Of a stretch of DNA of 64,000 bases, positions 42,908 to 52,156 are shown piece by piece. Under the pieces are notes generated by a model. The model saw nothing but the letters and a program-made list of their open reading frames with translations. It was not told the DNA's origin and did no database searches. Positions within the stretch are counted from its first letter, which is position 1. Each line of letters starts with the position of its first letter. Source of the stretch: Neorhizobium alkalisoli (lineage in GTDB: Bacteria; Pseudomonadota; Alphaproteobacteria; Rhizobiales; Rhizobiaceae); contig NZ_PVBN01000001.1 in assembly GCF_002968635.1 (NCBI RefSeq), positions 124,001 through 188,000 on the forward strand, read 5' to 3'. A program made the translations under genes and the position numbers.

Positions 42908-44431
42908 TTATATCAAGTGTTTGTTGCTCCAAATGTATGGGTGCAGCCAGCCCTTGAACCACCGGCTTCGCTGAGCCATCCAGACACGGACCGTGGTCGG
43001 GGCGTCCTCGAGCGTCTGACGCACGATCACATCCGAGCGATAGCCGAGGCGGTAGAGGCGCAAGCCGAGATCTGCATCCTCGGTGACGTTGAACGGATCC
43101 CATCCGCCGACGGCGCGCAATGTTTCAGTGCGGAAGTGATTGGAGGTGCCGCCGAGCGGCAACGGCAGCTTGCTCTCGGCGAGCATCGGCAGCAGGCCGC
43201 GGAACAGGCCGGAATATTCCAGGGAGAATAGCGCGCTGATCCACGAATCCCGGGCATTGGTGACGATCAGCGGTGCCTGCAGGCAGGCGATTTCCGCGGG
43301 CGAGGTTTGAAAGCGCCCGTAAGCCTCGCGAAGTTGCTGCGGATGGGGTCGGTCCTCTGCGTCATAGATCGCCAGATATTCGCCGCGCGCCGCAGCCAGC
43401 GCATAGGTGAGGGCCTTCGGCTTGGTGCGTGGATTGCACGGCGGCACCTCGACGATCTCGAAACATGGGCCGAGTGACAGCGCCTTGAGTGCCGCGATAG
43501 TCTCCTGGTCGTCCGCCTCGCAGACGAGTTTGATGTCGAGCAGCGCGGCCGGCCAGTCCAGCCGCTTGAGGCTTGCGATCAGTTGCTCGGCGACGGTGGC
43601 CTCGCGGTAGAGCGCCACCATCACCGTGTAGCAAGGAAGCGGCTCGTCTCGAACGGGCAGAGCCGGCAGCATGACCGGCGCGAAATTTTGCCGGGTGAAA
43701 GCGGCGAATCGCAGAAACAGGGACGCCAGATAGATGCATGACAGCCCGATATGCAGCAGTAGCAGCGTCGCGAGCGGCATGACGATCAGTGCAGAGACGA
43801 CGGCGGCAAGGGCAAGTCCCGCATAAAACCCCTGATGCCCGGCCAAGACAATGCGCGCTGAAAAATCGGGAAAGCGGTCGAAAAGAGCGTTGACGGTGTC
43901 CTGCGCCCGTCTGCGGGCGCCGGCCTTCCAGACGGCGCCACGGACCGTCGAAGGCGTGGTTATTGCAAGGTCGCGCCCGAGGGCCGGCATGGCCGCAAGG
44001 GCTGTGCCGAGGTCGGCAAGCCTTAAGGCTTCCGGCACCACGGCCACCTGTGGAGCACGATGCCGGTGGGCGATGCGGATTTGGCTGGGCCGCTGCAATT
44101 GCGTATCGAGCAAGGGTATGTCGGTTACCAGGGACGGATCGATGGCCCCGACAAAAGGCAGGCGCAGAAAGCGCGCCATAGCTCCGTAATAGGCGGCTTC
44201 CTCGACCTGGCCGCTATGGAGCAACTCGCGTTCGATGCTGGTGCCGTTTTGCCGCGCCCTTTCGGCAAGCGTTGCAAGCAGCGGTTTGGAAAAACCGAGC
44301 GCTGAAAGGGCAATGAACTCCGGATCCGCATCCGGGACATCTTCGGCAGCCTTGTTTGCCGGTGGAGCGTGATCTTGCCACACGCCATCTTGCACCGGCG
44401 GCGATGCCGGCGGATATTCCCCTAAACGCAT
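42908..44431 (-). pseudogene. 5' part of the interrupted processive glycosyltransferase gene
   Basis: The first 493 residues plus GWL are native, followed by 11 element-encoded residues and a stop. N-terminal segment (about 35-100, LSALGFSKPLLATLAERA...YYGAMARFLRLPFV) resembles the MshEN/GspE-N domain. Two membrane helices follow (AGLALAAVVSALIVMPLATLLLLHIG), then a GT2 domain with VCEADDQE, IYDAEDRPHP, TEDADLGLR and the QRSRW motif. Cellulose-synthase-like architecture. The insertion falls right after QxxRW, removing the C-terminal helices (now at 11197-11637), so enzyme activity is probably lost. The intact protein would be about 639 residues. Confidence 0.9.
42942..42952. repeat. Right attachment-site core
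   Basis: TGCAGCCAGCC, the second copy of the core found at 11627-11637. Outside it (42953 on) the glycosyltransferase frame continues undisturbed. Confidence 0.85.
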
Positions 44432-44490
44432 GACTCTGCTACACCGCCCGCAAGCGGACGCCCCAACCTGTCCCGATCTGGATCATAGCG

Positions 44491-45375
44491 ATGCGTCTTC
44501 CGATTGCATCCCCGAAAATTAAGGGGTTCTTCAACATTCTGCAGCTTTGCCTTGCGGCTGGCGCATGGTTCACCTTTGTCTTGCCAGGCTATGCGGCCGG
44601 TGCGGGCGAAGGGTTGCCGTTGATGTTCGATGCCCGCGAGCGTCTCCCGCGGCCGGATCTTTCCAGCGTCGTCCGGCTGAGGATCCTGACGACCATCGAT
44701 TTTCCGCCCTTCAACTTCGCCGATCAGACGGGCCGGCTCGCCGGATTCAATGTCGATCTCGCCCGCGAAATCTGCGCCGAGTTGAAGATCGAGGCGAAGT
44801 GCCAGATCCAGGCGCTGCCATTCGAGGAACTGGAAAAGACGCTGGAAAGCGGCGCAGGCGAGGCGGTGATGGCCGGCGTCGCGGTGACCCCGGATCGGCG
44901 TCAGCGGTTTTCCTTCTCACGCCCCTATCTCGGTGTGCCCGCCCGTTTCGCCCGCAACCTCGCCGCAAGGATCGACGGCGATACGGCGGCGGCACTTGCC
45001 GGCAAGCCGGTCGGCGTGGTCGAGGGGACTGCCCATCAGGTGATGCTGAAAGCCTTTTTCCCGAAGGTCACGGCCACCTCGTTCGAGAGCTACGAGGCGA
45101 TGCTCGAGGCATTGAAGGCCGGCAAGGTGGATGCGGTCTTTTCAGATGGCCTGAGGTTGCCCTTCTGGGTTGCGGGCGAAGCTTCGGCAAAATGCTGTGC
45201 GCTCTTCGACGGCCCCTATCTTTCGGAAAAGTTCCTGGGCGAGGCATTGACCGTCATGTTCCGGAAAAACGATCCCGTGCTCGTTGCGGCTTTCGACCAC
45301 GCTCTCGGCGCGCTCTCCCGCAACGGACGCTTGCAGGACATCTACCTGCGGTACTTCCCGAACGGGCTTTATTGA
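44491..45375 (+). CDS. Periplasmic solute-binding protein (amino-acid type)
   Basis: 294 residues, SBP family 3. Hydrophobic N-terminal export signal (FNILQLCLAAGAWFTFVLPGYAAG). The domain shows LTTIDFPPFNFADQTGRLAGFNVDLAREICAEL, the family signature, and MAGVAVTPDRRQRFSFSRPY. No permease or ATPase gene adjoins it, so it is an orphan binding protein. Divergent from the interrupted glycosyltransferase, 59 bp apart. Ligand unknown; polar amino acids are typical. Confidence 0.9.
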   Translation: MRLPIASPKIKGFFNILQLCLAAGAWFTFVLPGYAAGAGEGLPLMFDARERLPRPDLSSVVRLRILTTIDFPPFNFADQTGRLAGFNVDLAREICAELKIEAKCQIQALPFEELEKTLESGAGEAVMAGVAVTPDRRQRFSFSRPYLGVPARFARNLAARIDGDTAAALAGKPVGVVEGTAHQVMLKAFFPKVTATSFESYEAMLEALKAGKVDAVFSDGLRLPFWVAGEASAKCCALFDGPYLSEKFLGEALTVMFRKNDPVLVAAFDHALGALSRNGRLQDIYLRYFPNGLY

Positions 45376-45408
45376 CGGCCGGAATTCTTTCCTAAAAGCT
45401 CGCCGCGA

Positions 45409-46083
45409 TTATTGGCTCGCCCAGATGATGCGCGCCATCCATTCCACCTCGGAAAGATCGAAGCTGCGGTTTGGATGCTCGGGATTGAGCGACATCAGCT
45501 CGACCGTACGGGCGGACTGGCGCGAGAGGACCTTGGCCATGACTTCGCCTTCTCGCGTTTTCAGGACGACGCGGTCGCCGCGCCGCACCTGTGCGCCGGG
45601 TTCCACGATCAGCACATCGCCGTCGCGATAAAGCGGCATCATCGACTCGCCTTGGACTTCAAGGGCATAGACGCCGGCCTTGCGCGAAGGATCGACCGGA
45701 AATTCCACCACGTCCCAGCCCTGGCCTGCAGGAAAGCCGCCGTCGTCGAAAAAGCCGCCCGCACCGGCCTGGGCGAAGCCGAGGAGCGGGATCGTGCCGC
45801 CCTGCGGCGGGAAATTGCCTTCCGGAAACGCCGAACGACTGGAAGAGGTCGGCAGATAGCTCATGAACTGGTCTACCGTCGCCCCGGTCGCTTCCAGCAC
45901 CTTGGCGATCGATTCCGTCGAAGGCCAGCGCAGGCGCCCATCCGGCCCGAGCCGCTTCGACTTGTTGAAGGACGTGGGATCGAGACCGGCACGCCGCGCA
46001 AGACCCGACGGTGTCAGTTGATGGCGTTGGGCCAGCGTATCGATCGCGTTCCAGATCGTTTCATGTGACAGCATTTTGCCCAT
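45409..46083 (-). CDS. S24-type transcriptional repressor
   Basis: 224 residues: N-terminal helix-turn-helix (LAQRHQLTPSGLARRAGLDPTSFNKSKR) and C-terminal LexA/CI-like S24 domain with the serine in VQGESMMPLYRDGDVLIVEP and the lysine in DRVVLKTREGEVMAK. It resembles chromosomal C2-like repressors present in most Rhizobiaceae rather than phage genes. The self-cleavage site (an Ala-Gly pair such as AQAGAGG near residue 105) is present. ATG 46074 is an alternative start. Confidence 0.88.
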   Translation of the reverse strand: MGKMLSHETIWNAIDTLAQRHQLTPSGLARRAGLDPTSFNKSKRLGPDGRLRWPSTESIAKVLEATGATVDQFMSYLPTSSSRSAFPEGNFPPQGGTIPLLGFAQAGAGGFFDDGGFPAGQGWDVVEFPVDPSRKAGVYALEVQGESMMPLYRDGDVLIVEPGAQVRRGDRVVLKTREGEVMAKVLSRQSARTVELMSLNPEHPNRSFDLSEVEWMARIIWASQ

Positions 46084-46262
46084 ACCCGGCGCGCGAGACA
46101 GGGCCGGACAAACCGGCGCTCGGCGGCACCCCTTCGATCAATCTCTCCACGGCCTTCAAGCATGCTCGATGGCACGCCCAGACACTCCCGATTTTAACGG
46201 AGGACGGGCCTCGCGTAAAGGGAGGAAAGGAATAAAATCCTGCGGTATGGAGTAGGTCGGCC

Positions 46263-46910
46263 CTAGGCCACCAGGGCCATGTTGATCTTGCCGAGTTTGA
46301 TCACCGCCTGCGTCCGGCTGTCGACGTTGAGCTTCAGCAGGATCGCCGAAACATGCGCTTTGATGGTCGCTTCGGAGACGCCGAGTTCGTAGGCGATCTG
46401 CTTGTTCAGCAAGCCTTCGCCGAGCATGGTCAGCACCCGGCTCTGCTGCGGCGTGAGCGTCTTCAGCCGATCCAGAAGTTCCGCAAGGCCGGGATCTTCC
46501 TCAGGCTGGGTGGAATCGCCCTTTGGTGCCCAGATGTCACCCTCGAGAACGGCCTGAACGCCGGTCCGGATGTCGTCGAGGCCGGAGGATTTTGAAATGA
46601 AACCGGATGCTCCGAGTTCCAGCGCGCGCCGTATCGTCGTGCAGTCGTCGCTTGCCGAGACGATAACGATCGGCAGGCCCGAGAATTCCGCCCTGAGGGA
46701 CATAAGTCCGGAAAAACCGCTGACGCCCGGCATTGCCAGGTCGAGCAGCATCAGGTCTGCCTCGGGATTGGAATCGGCGGCGCGTCGCGCGGCTTCGAAA
46801 TCGCCCGCCTCGATGATCAGGACTTTTTCGGCAATCCCCTGAACAGCCTGGCGCAGTGCGCCGCGAAACAGTGGATGGTCGTCTGCGATGATGATTGTGA
46901 GTGCCTGCAT
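46263..46910 (-). CDS. LuxR-type response regulator
   Basis: 215 residues from ATG 46910. Receiver domain: IIIADDHPLFRGAL acidic pair, phosphoacceptor Asp in LMLLDLAMPG, Ser/Thr in VIVSASDD, Lys in FISKSSG. C-terminal HTH_LuxR: LTPQQSRVLTMLGEGLLNKQIAYELGVSEATIKAHVSAILLKL. NarL/FixJ family. No histidine kinase adjoins it, so its partner and targets are unknown. Confidence 0.93.
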   Translation of the reverse strand: MQALTIIIADDHPLFRGALRQAVQGIAEKVLIIEAGDFEAARRAADSNPEADLMLLDLAMPGVSGFSGLMSLRAEFSGLPIVIVSASDDCTTIRRALELGASGFISKSSGLDDIRTGVQAVLEGDIWAPKGDSTQPEEDPGLAELLDRLKTLTPQQSRVLTMLGEGLLNKQIAYELGVSEATIKAHVSAILLKLNVDSRTQAVIKLGKINMALVA

Positions 46911-46997
46911 TCCCACGCTCCCTCCCAAGAGCATAGTTGTGCTTCTGTATCTTCGAAAGTTGTAACCTTCCGGAGCGGCGGAGACAAGTGCGGTAAA

Positions 46998-47405
46998 TCA
47001 CGTACGATTTGGTTGGGGTTTGTCCGCTTCCCGCTCGTCGATGAATTCGCCGACGATTGCCATGAAACGCCGCATGAACTTCTCCATGATGGAGAGAGAC
47101 TTGTCCACTTCCTCGTCGGTGGGCAGTGCATTCGGCGGCGTCTGGCTCAACCGCTCCTCGAGCGAGGTCACCCTCTTTTCGAGTCTGTCGAGTTCCTCTT
47201 CGTAAGCCGCCCGCTCGTCCGGCTGCATGCGGCAGGTCAGTGTCCCGTTCTCCTCGCGGCAGAGCGTCATGGCGCCGGTCTTCGTATCGAGACGAACGAC
47301 GCCGCTTTCGGTCCGTTCAAGCTGGAAACGGTTCTCCGGCGGCGCCTGGGCGTAGGAAGCCGCCGGAATGATGAGCGTCATGGTGAATAGTGCCAGAACC
47401 TTCAT
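46998..47405 (-). CDS. Exported small protein with coiled coil
   Basis: 135 residues; ATG 47405 has GAGGAGGA upstream. Signal peptide MKVLALFTMTLIIPAASYAQA, then a short beta segment with two Cys (LCREENGTLTCRM), then a charged coiled coil (DERAAYEEELDRLEKRVTSLEERL). Periplasmic. Family not recognised. It lies divergent to the DUF952 gene, 76 bp away. Confidence 0.75.
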   Translation of the reverse strand: MKVLALFTMTLIIPAASYAQAPPENRFQLERTESGVVRLDTKTGAMTLCREENGTLTCRMQPDERAAYEEELDRLEKRVTSLEERLSQTPPNALPTDEEVDKSLSIMEKFMRRFMAIVGEFIDEREADKPQPNRT

Positions 47406-47481
47406 CTTTTGGTCCTCCTCAGGTGGACAAGTGCCGGGCTTTGCGGCAAACGCACCGATTATAACAGATACTCGAGAGTTC

Positions 47482-47832
47482 ATGATGACGGATATGGTGT
47501 ATAAGATCGTGCCGGAAACGCTCTGGCGCCAGGCCAAGGGTAAGAGTGCCTTCGAGGGCGCGGGTATCGATCTCCAGGACGGCTACATCCATTTGTCGAC
47601 GGGGCCGCAGGCGAGGGACACGGCCAGGCTGCATTTTTCCGGCATGGCCGGCCTTGTCCTTGTGGCCGTCAACGCCCCGGCGCTCGGCGAGGCGCTGAGA
47701 TACGAGCCGTCGCGTGGCGGCGATCTGTTCCCCCATCTTTACGGCCAGCTGCCTTTCTCCGCGGTGCTTTGGGAAATGCCGTTGCTGATCGGCGCCGACG
47801 GCCTGCATGCCTTTCCGGAGAAGATGCCATGA
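47482..47832 (+). CDS. DUF952 family protein
   Basis: 116 residues matching DUF952: VYKIVPETLWRQA, GIDLQDGYIHLSTGPQARDTARLHF and FPHLYGQLPFSAVLWEMPL. Small cytoplasmic protein of unknown role, commonly next to pyrD in Rhizobiaceae. Its stop overlaps the pyrD start (ATGA), so the two are translationally coupled. Any of three close methionines (47482, 47485, 47494) could be the start. Confidence 0.88.
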   Translation: MMTDMVYKIVPETLWRQAKGKSAFEGAGIDLQDGYIHLSTGPQARDTARLHFSGMAGLVLVAVNAPALGEALRYEPSRGGDLFPHLYGQLPFSAVLWEMPLLIGADGLHAFPEKMP

Positions 47833-48920
47833 TCGGCCCCTTTGCCGGACTTGCCTCGCGCAGCCTTTTCGTCTTCGACCCGGAAACGGCGCATGGGCTG
47901 TCGATCGCGGCACTGAAGACGGGTCTCGTGCCCGCCTGCCGTATTGCGAAGGATCCACGTCTTGTCCAAAAGATTGCCGGGATCACCTTTCCGAACCCGA
48001 TCGGACTTGCCGCCGGTTACGACAAGAATGCGGAAGTACCGGATGCGATGTTGAAGCTCGGCTTCGGCTTTACCGAGATCGGCACGGTGACCCCGAAACC
48101 CCAGGCCGGCAACGACAAGCCGCGCATCTTCCGCTTGGTGGAGGACCGCGGCGTCATCAACCGGCTCGGCTTCAACAACGAGGGGCATGAGGCAGCGTTC
48201 GTCCGGCTGACCTCCCGCCGCAACGCGCCGGGAATCGTCGGCGTCAATATCGGGGCGAACAAGGATGCGACCGACCGCGTCGCCGACTACGTCGCCGGCA
48301 TTCGCAAGTTTTATCCGCTCGCCACCTATTTCACGGTCAACATCTCCTCTCCCAATACCCCGGGCCTGCGCGACCTGCAGGCCCGCGACAGCCTGAAGAC
48401 ACTGCTGGAAGCCGTGCTTGCGGTGCGGGCTGAAGAAGGGCTGCGGTATGGAAAGACCGTGCCGGTCTTCCTTAAGATCGCTCCCGATTTGACTGAGGAA
48501 GGACTGGACGATATCGCCGCCGAAGCGACCTCCCATCCGCTTGACGGCCTGATCGTCTCCAATACCACGCTGGCCCGCGACGGGCTGAAGGACCAGGTCC
48601 AGGCGAAGGAGGCAGGCGGTCTTTCCGGCGCGCCGCTCTTCAAGCGGTCGACGGCGGTGCTTGCCAAGATGCGAAAGCGTGTCGGCCCGGCTCTGCCGAT
48701 TATCGGGGTAGGGGGTGTCTCCAGCGCCGCGGACGCTCTTGAGAAAATTCGGGCAGGCGCCGATCTGGTGCAGCTCTATTCCTGCATGGTCTATGAGGGC
48801 CCCGGCCTGCCGGCAACGATCCTCAAGGGGCTTTCCTCGCTGCTTGACCGGGAGAAGGTTTCCTCGATCCGGGAACTCCGCGACGCCAGCCTCGATCAGT
48901 GGGCGGCGGAAAAGCTCTGA
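47829..48920 (+). CDS. pyrD: Dihydroorotate dehydrogenase (class 2)
   Basis: 363-residue membrane-associated flavoenzyme that oxidises dihydroorotate to orotate with quinone in pyrimidine synthesis. Seen: the N-terminal helix for membrane/quinone contact (FVFDPETAHGLSIAALK), NPIGLAAGYDKNAEV, FTEIGTVTPKPQ, VNRLGFNNEG-like INRLGFNNEG, catalytic Ser in FTVNISSPNTPGLR, VSNTT, and the FMN-phosphate motifs GVGGVSS and LVQLYSCMVYEGP. Its 3' end overlaps the convergent MATE gene by 25 bp. Confidence 0.97.
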   Translation: MIGPFAGLASRSLFVFDPETAHGLSIAALKTGLVPACRIAKDPRLVQKIAGITFPNPIGLAAGYDKNAEVPDAMLKLGFGFTEIGTVTPKPQAGNDKPRIFRLVEDRGVINRLGFNNEGHEAAFVRLTSRRNAPGIVGVNIGANKDATDRVADYVAGIRKFYPLATYFTVNISSPNTPGLRDLQARDSLKTLLEAVLAVRAEEGLRYGKTVPVFLKIAPDLTEEGLDDIAAEATSHPLDGLIVSNTTLARDGLKDQVQAKEAGGLSGAPLFKRSTAVLAKMRKRVGPALPIIGVGGVSSAADALEKIRAGADLVQLYSCMVYEGPGLPATILKGLSSLLDREKVSSIRELRDASLDQWAAEKL

Positions 48921-50248
48921 CGCGCCTTGCGCGGCACCATCGCAGCGAGGAAGAAGCCGCGCATCAGCAGGAAGAGGTTGAGCGACAGCCACAGCCCGTG
49001 ATTGCCGAAGAGCGGCACGAGCACGGCAAGCCCTAGGCAGTATCCGGCGAAGGAGGCGAGCATCATGTTGCGCATCTCGCGCGACCAGGTGGCACCGATG
49101 AATACGCCGTCCATCTGGAAGGCAAGTACCCCGGTCAAACCTGTCAATGCCGCCCAGCCGAGATAGGTATAGGCCGCCTGCCGCACCTCTTCGGAGGTCG
49201 TCAGCATGTCGATGATCGGCTGTCCGAACACGATGAAGAACAGTCCGACAGCGCCTGCCATGGCGAAAGACCAGAGGCCGGTCAGCTTCAGCGCCCGGTC
49301 GAAGGAGGGGCGATACCGGGCACCGACCGCCCGCCCGGCCAGCTGTTCGGCAGCCCCCGCCAGACCGTCCAGGAAGAAGGCGGAGAGCATGAAGACGTTC
49401 ATCAGCACTGCATTGGCGGCGAGCGTCACCGCGCCGAAGCTGGACCCGACGCGCGTCAGCAGCGCGAACGCGCCATTCAGGATCAGCGAGCGGATCAGGA
49501 TGTCGGCATTGAGCTGGAAAAGCTGTCTCAGCTTGGCGGCGTCGAAAATGTCGGCGCGGCTCGGCCTGTGGGCTGCCGAAAACTGCCTGCTGACAACGAC
49601 AAGCCCGATGATGACGGCCACCGTTTCCGCCATGGCCGTCGCCCAGGCCACACCCGAAACACCCCAGCCGAGCATGAGGCCGAAAAGGATGGCGAGCACG
49701 ATATTCGTACCGTTGAGGATGATTTGCAATACGAGGCCGAGCATGCCCTGGCCGCGCCCGAGCACGAAGCCGAGGATCGCGAAATTGGCGAAGGTGGCGG
49801 GGCTCGTCAGCACGCGGATGCCGAAATATTGGCGTGTCACGTCGGCGACTGCGGGATCTCCGGTCATCAATTCCGGCGCAAAAGCGAGGATCAGGGGAGA
49901 GAGCGCCAGCATGACGATGCCGAGCCCGAATGCGCTGAGCAGCGCTCGCCAGAACACCGCCTGCTGTTCGCGATGATCGCCTCGGCCGAAAGCCTGGGCC
50001 ACGAGCCCGGTCGTCGAGGTGCGCAGGAAGCTCAGGCTGCCGTAGATGAGGTCGAAGAGGATGGCGCCGATCGCCAGCCCGGCGAGCGCCTCGGCATTTC
50101 CGAGCTGGCCGACGACGGCGGTATCCGTAAGACCGAGCAGCGGCGTCGTGAGAAAACCGAGCGTCATGGGGATCGCGATGCCGAGCACCAGCCGGTGCGT
50201 CACGTCGAACGGCTTGGCGGCCTGCCCTTCTGGCCCGCGATCCTCCAT
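48896..50248 (-). CDS. MATE-family efflux transporter (DinF-like)
   Basis: 450 residues with about 12 membrane helices in two halves. Seen: the opening PMTLGFLTTPLLGLTDTAVVGQLG and the second-half NGAFALLTRVGSSFGAVTLAANAVLMNVFML, a DinF-subfamily pattern. Probably exports drugs or organic cations against H+ or Na+; substrate unknown. The CAP-domain gene ends 4 bp upstream of its start, so they may be one transcript. Confidence 0.92.
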   Translation of the reverse strand: MEDRGPEGQAAKPFDVTHRLVLGIAIPMTLGFLTTPLLGLTDTAVVGQLGNAEALAGLAIGAILFDLIYGSLSFLRTSTTGLVAQAFGRGDHREQQAVFWRALLSAFGLGIVMLALSPLILAFAPELMTGDPAVADVTRQYFGIRVLTSPATFANFAILGFVLGRGQGMLGLVLQIILNGTNIVLAILFGLMLGWGVSGVAWATAMAETVAVIIGLVVVSRQFSAAHRPSRADIFDAAKLRQLFQLNADILIRSLILNGAFALLTRVGSSFGAVTLAANAVLMNVFMLSAFFLDGLAGAAEQLAGRAVGARYRPSFDRALKLTGLWSFAMAGAVGLFFIVFGQPIIDMLTTSEEVRQAAYTYLGWAALTGLTGVLAFQMDGVFIGATWSREMRNMMLASFAGYCLGLAVLVPLFGNHGLWLSLNLFLLMRGFFLAAMVPRKARQSFSAAH

Positions 50249-50251
50249 CGA

Positions 50252-50737
50252 TTAACCCGAAAGGACCATGGCCCAATAGGTGCGGCTGTCACCGGCGCGC
50301 GCCACGGCTACGCCGAGCCCCCTGAAGGAACCGAGCATGTTTTCGAGATGTTTGGGAGAGTCGATCCAGGCCTGCACGGCGGCGTTTACCGAATCCTGAC
50401 CGCTGGCGATATTTTCAGCGGCCGGCAGCGCCACGTCGTTGCGCTTCATTCTTGAGCCGAAATCGTCGCCGAAGCCGATCAGGTGTTTCATCTTTTCGGC
50501 TTTTGCCATGCGGATGGCCTGCTGCGCGGCAGCCTTGCGCGCCGGCGTATCGAGAGTGAGCGTCGCGAGGGAGCGGCTCTGTCTCAGCTTGTTGACCATC
50601 GGCAGCGCCGCTTGCGTTTCGTCCTCGGCACCGGCCGTCGGGGTGAGAACCGAAGTCGTGGAACAGCCGGCTAGCAGCAGTCCCATTCCTGAGAGCACGA
50701 GAAAACCCCGGCGGGAAGAAAGATGGAAACCGGTCAT
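50252..50737 (-). CDS. CAP-domain lipoprotein
   Basis: 161 residues. N-terminus SSRRGFLVLSGMGLLLAGC combines a twin-arginine-like start with a lipobox (LAGC). The rest is a CAP/SCP domain: MVNKLRQSRSLATLTLDTPARKAAAQQAIRMA, AENIASGQ, WIDSPKHLENML. Envelope protein of unknown role; the family is widespread in alphaproteobacteria. Followed closely by the MATE gene. Confidence 0.88.
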   Translation of the reverse strand: MTGFHLSSRRGFLVLSGMGLLLAGCSTTSVLTPTAGAEDETQAALPMVNKLRQSRSLATLTLDTPARKAAAQQAIRMAKAEKMKHLIGFGDDFGSRMKRNDVALPAAENIASGQDSVNAAVQAWIDSPKHLENMLGSFRGLGVAVARAGDSRTYWAMVLSG

Positions 50738-50738
50738 G

Positions 50739-51005
50739 TCAGCGGCGGTAGCTCAGCAGGCGCAGGATCACGAAGATCGGAATGACGATGATCGCGCCCA
50801 GCACAAGATAGTTGCCGACCCGGCCGAGAGCCCTGAAGCCGTTGTACCAGAGGTCCAGAAACCAATAGCGGATCGTGTCGACGATATTGTCCGGCGTGAA
50901 GCCGAAAAACGCCAGTACGAAACCCACGATGAGGCACACGACGATCAGCTTGATGATCGTGCGACCCGGCGTATCGCCCAGGAACCTGTTCATCCCGTCC
51001 GCCAT
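50739..51005 (-). CDS. DUF6460 membrane protein
   Basis: 88 residues from ATG 51005 (MADGMNRFLGDTPGR), the conserved opening of this rhizobial family. Two membrane helices (IIKLIVVCLIVGFVLAFFGF and LVLGAIIVIPIFVILRLL). It ends 1 bp before the CAP lipoprotein gene. Unknown role. Confidence 0.8.
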   Translation of the reverse strand: MADGMNRFLGDTPGRTIIKLIVVCLIVGFVLAFFGFTPDNIVDTIRYWFLDLWYNGFRALGRVGNYLVLGAIIVIPIFVILRLLSYRR

Positions 51006-51138
51006 CCTTGTCTGTCTCCGAATTGCCTGAAACGCATACCCGCGGCTCGTCTGCGCCGCAAGCGCCTTGGCCTCGTCAAATAGAACTTGAGTTTTTTTGT
51101 GGCTTCGGCAAAGAACCCGCGACCCTTGGGAGCCGATC

Positions 51139-52068
51139 ATGTCCGCCAGCCAGTTCTCCTCCGGCGATGTGATCGCCGACCGCCGTGCCGATTATGCCCG
51201 CATGCTGGCGGAGGCGGGCGATTTCGCTGCCGCGGCGGAACTCATCGAGCAGGCTCTGGAACTCGTCCCCGGCTGGGCCGCGGGCTGGTTCCGGCTCGGC
51301 GAATATCGTGAGAAGGCCGGACTTGCGCCAGCCGTAGATGCCTATCGCCAGGCGCTTGATCTTCAGCCGGACGATATCTTCGGCGCAAGATTGAAGCTCG
51401 CGCTGCTCGGTGCCGAGGAGATGCCGGCCCAGCCACCGAGTCGCTATGTCGAGGGCCTGTTCGACGATTATGCCGACCGGTTCGACACGGCCCTGGTAGA
51501 GAAGTTGAATTACTCGGTTCCCGGCAAGCTCGCGGCGCTGGTCGCGCCTTATGCTCCCTTTGCGAACACCGTTGATCTCGGCTGCGGCACGGGCCTGTTC
51601 GGCGCCGAGATCCGTAGTCACACGAAGCATCTCGAAGGCTTCGATCTCTCCTTGAATATGCTCGCCAAGGCAGACGCAAAGGGCCTCTATGACCGTCTCG
51701 GCCAATCGGATCTCAGCCTTTCTCCGGAACTATCCGGCCTCTTTTCCGGCAATCTCGCCGAGCATCGCGCCGATCTTGTTTCGGCTGCCGACGTGCTGAT
51801 GTATCTCGGCTCGCTGGAAACCGTCTTCCCGCTGGTTCTCGAACTGCTCTCATCCGCGGGCCTCTTCGCTTTTTCCGTCGAGGATGCAGGCGGGGAGCAG
51901 TCTTTCGTTCTCCGGGATTCACTGCGTTATGCCCATTCCGAAGCCTATATCCGTTCCCTTCTGGACCGCTACGGTTTTGAAATTCTGGGGCTGGAAAAGA
52001 CCGCGATCCGCATGGACGCCGGCAAACCGATCCATGGCATCCTCTTTCTGTCGCGAAAGCCCGCCTGA
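51139..52068 (+). CDS. TPR and class I methyltransferase protein
   Basis: 309 residues. The first 90 form TPR-like helices (AAELIEQALELVPGWAAGWFRLGEYREKAG, AVDAYRQALDLQPDD). Then a SAM-dependent methyltransferase: motif I VDLGCGTGLFGAEI near residue 150, the acidic end of strand 2 (EGFDLS), and the VSAADVLMYLG strand 4. Substrate unknown; such TPR fusions are common in Rhizobiales. ATG 51139 follows GGGAG. Confidence 0.88.
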   Translation: MSASQFSSGDVIADRRADYARMLAEAGDFAAAAELIEQALELVPGWAAGWFRLGEYREKAGLAPAVDAYRQALDLQPDDIFGARLKLALLGAEEMPAQPPSRYVEGLFDDYADRFDTALVEKLNYSVPGKLAALVAPYAPFANTVDLGCGTGLFGAEIRSHTKHLEGFDLSLNMLAKADAKGLYDRLGQSDLSLSPELSGLFSGNLAEHRADLVSAADVLMYLGSLETVFPLVLELLSSAGLFAFSVEDAGGEQSFVLRDSLRYAHSEAYIRSLLDRYGFEILGLEKTAIRMDAGKPIHGILFLSRKPA

Positions 52069-52156
52069 CCGAATATTTCTTGCTTTTTTCGCTCCCGCCA
52101 CATCCCCGCTTGAACAGGCTTGATGACGGTTTTATTGCAGTGCAATATCGCTGAAA

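Larger units (their letters stand above)
11627..42952. mobile_element. 31.3-kb integrative element inserted in a glycosyltransferase gene
   Basis: Bounded by the direct repeat TGCAGCCAGCC (11627-11637 and 42942-42952). The two halves of one glycosyltransferase gene lie outside, on the same strand and in the same frame; removing one repeat and all between rebuilds an open frame of about 639 codons. A tyrosine integrase is 185 bp inside the left end. Paired 19-bp sites lie inside each end. Base composition is visibly more A/T-rich in much of the element, notably 13-20 kb and 34-43 kb. Cargo: orphan genes, a type I secretion operon, a resolvase, a NACHT defence gene and McrBC. No conjugation genes are visible, so it is a mobilisable or non-self-transmissible island. 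Confidence 0.92.

Noticed and set aside
47739..50276. 845-codon minus-strand frame over pyrD and the MATE gene
   Set aside because: Out of frame with the MATE protein and antisense to pyrD; Arg/Ala/Gly-rich composition typical of GC-rich shadow frames.
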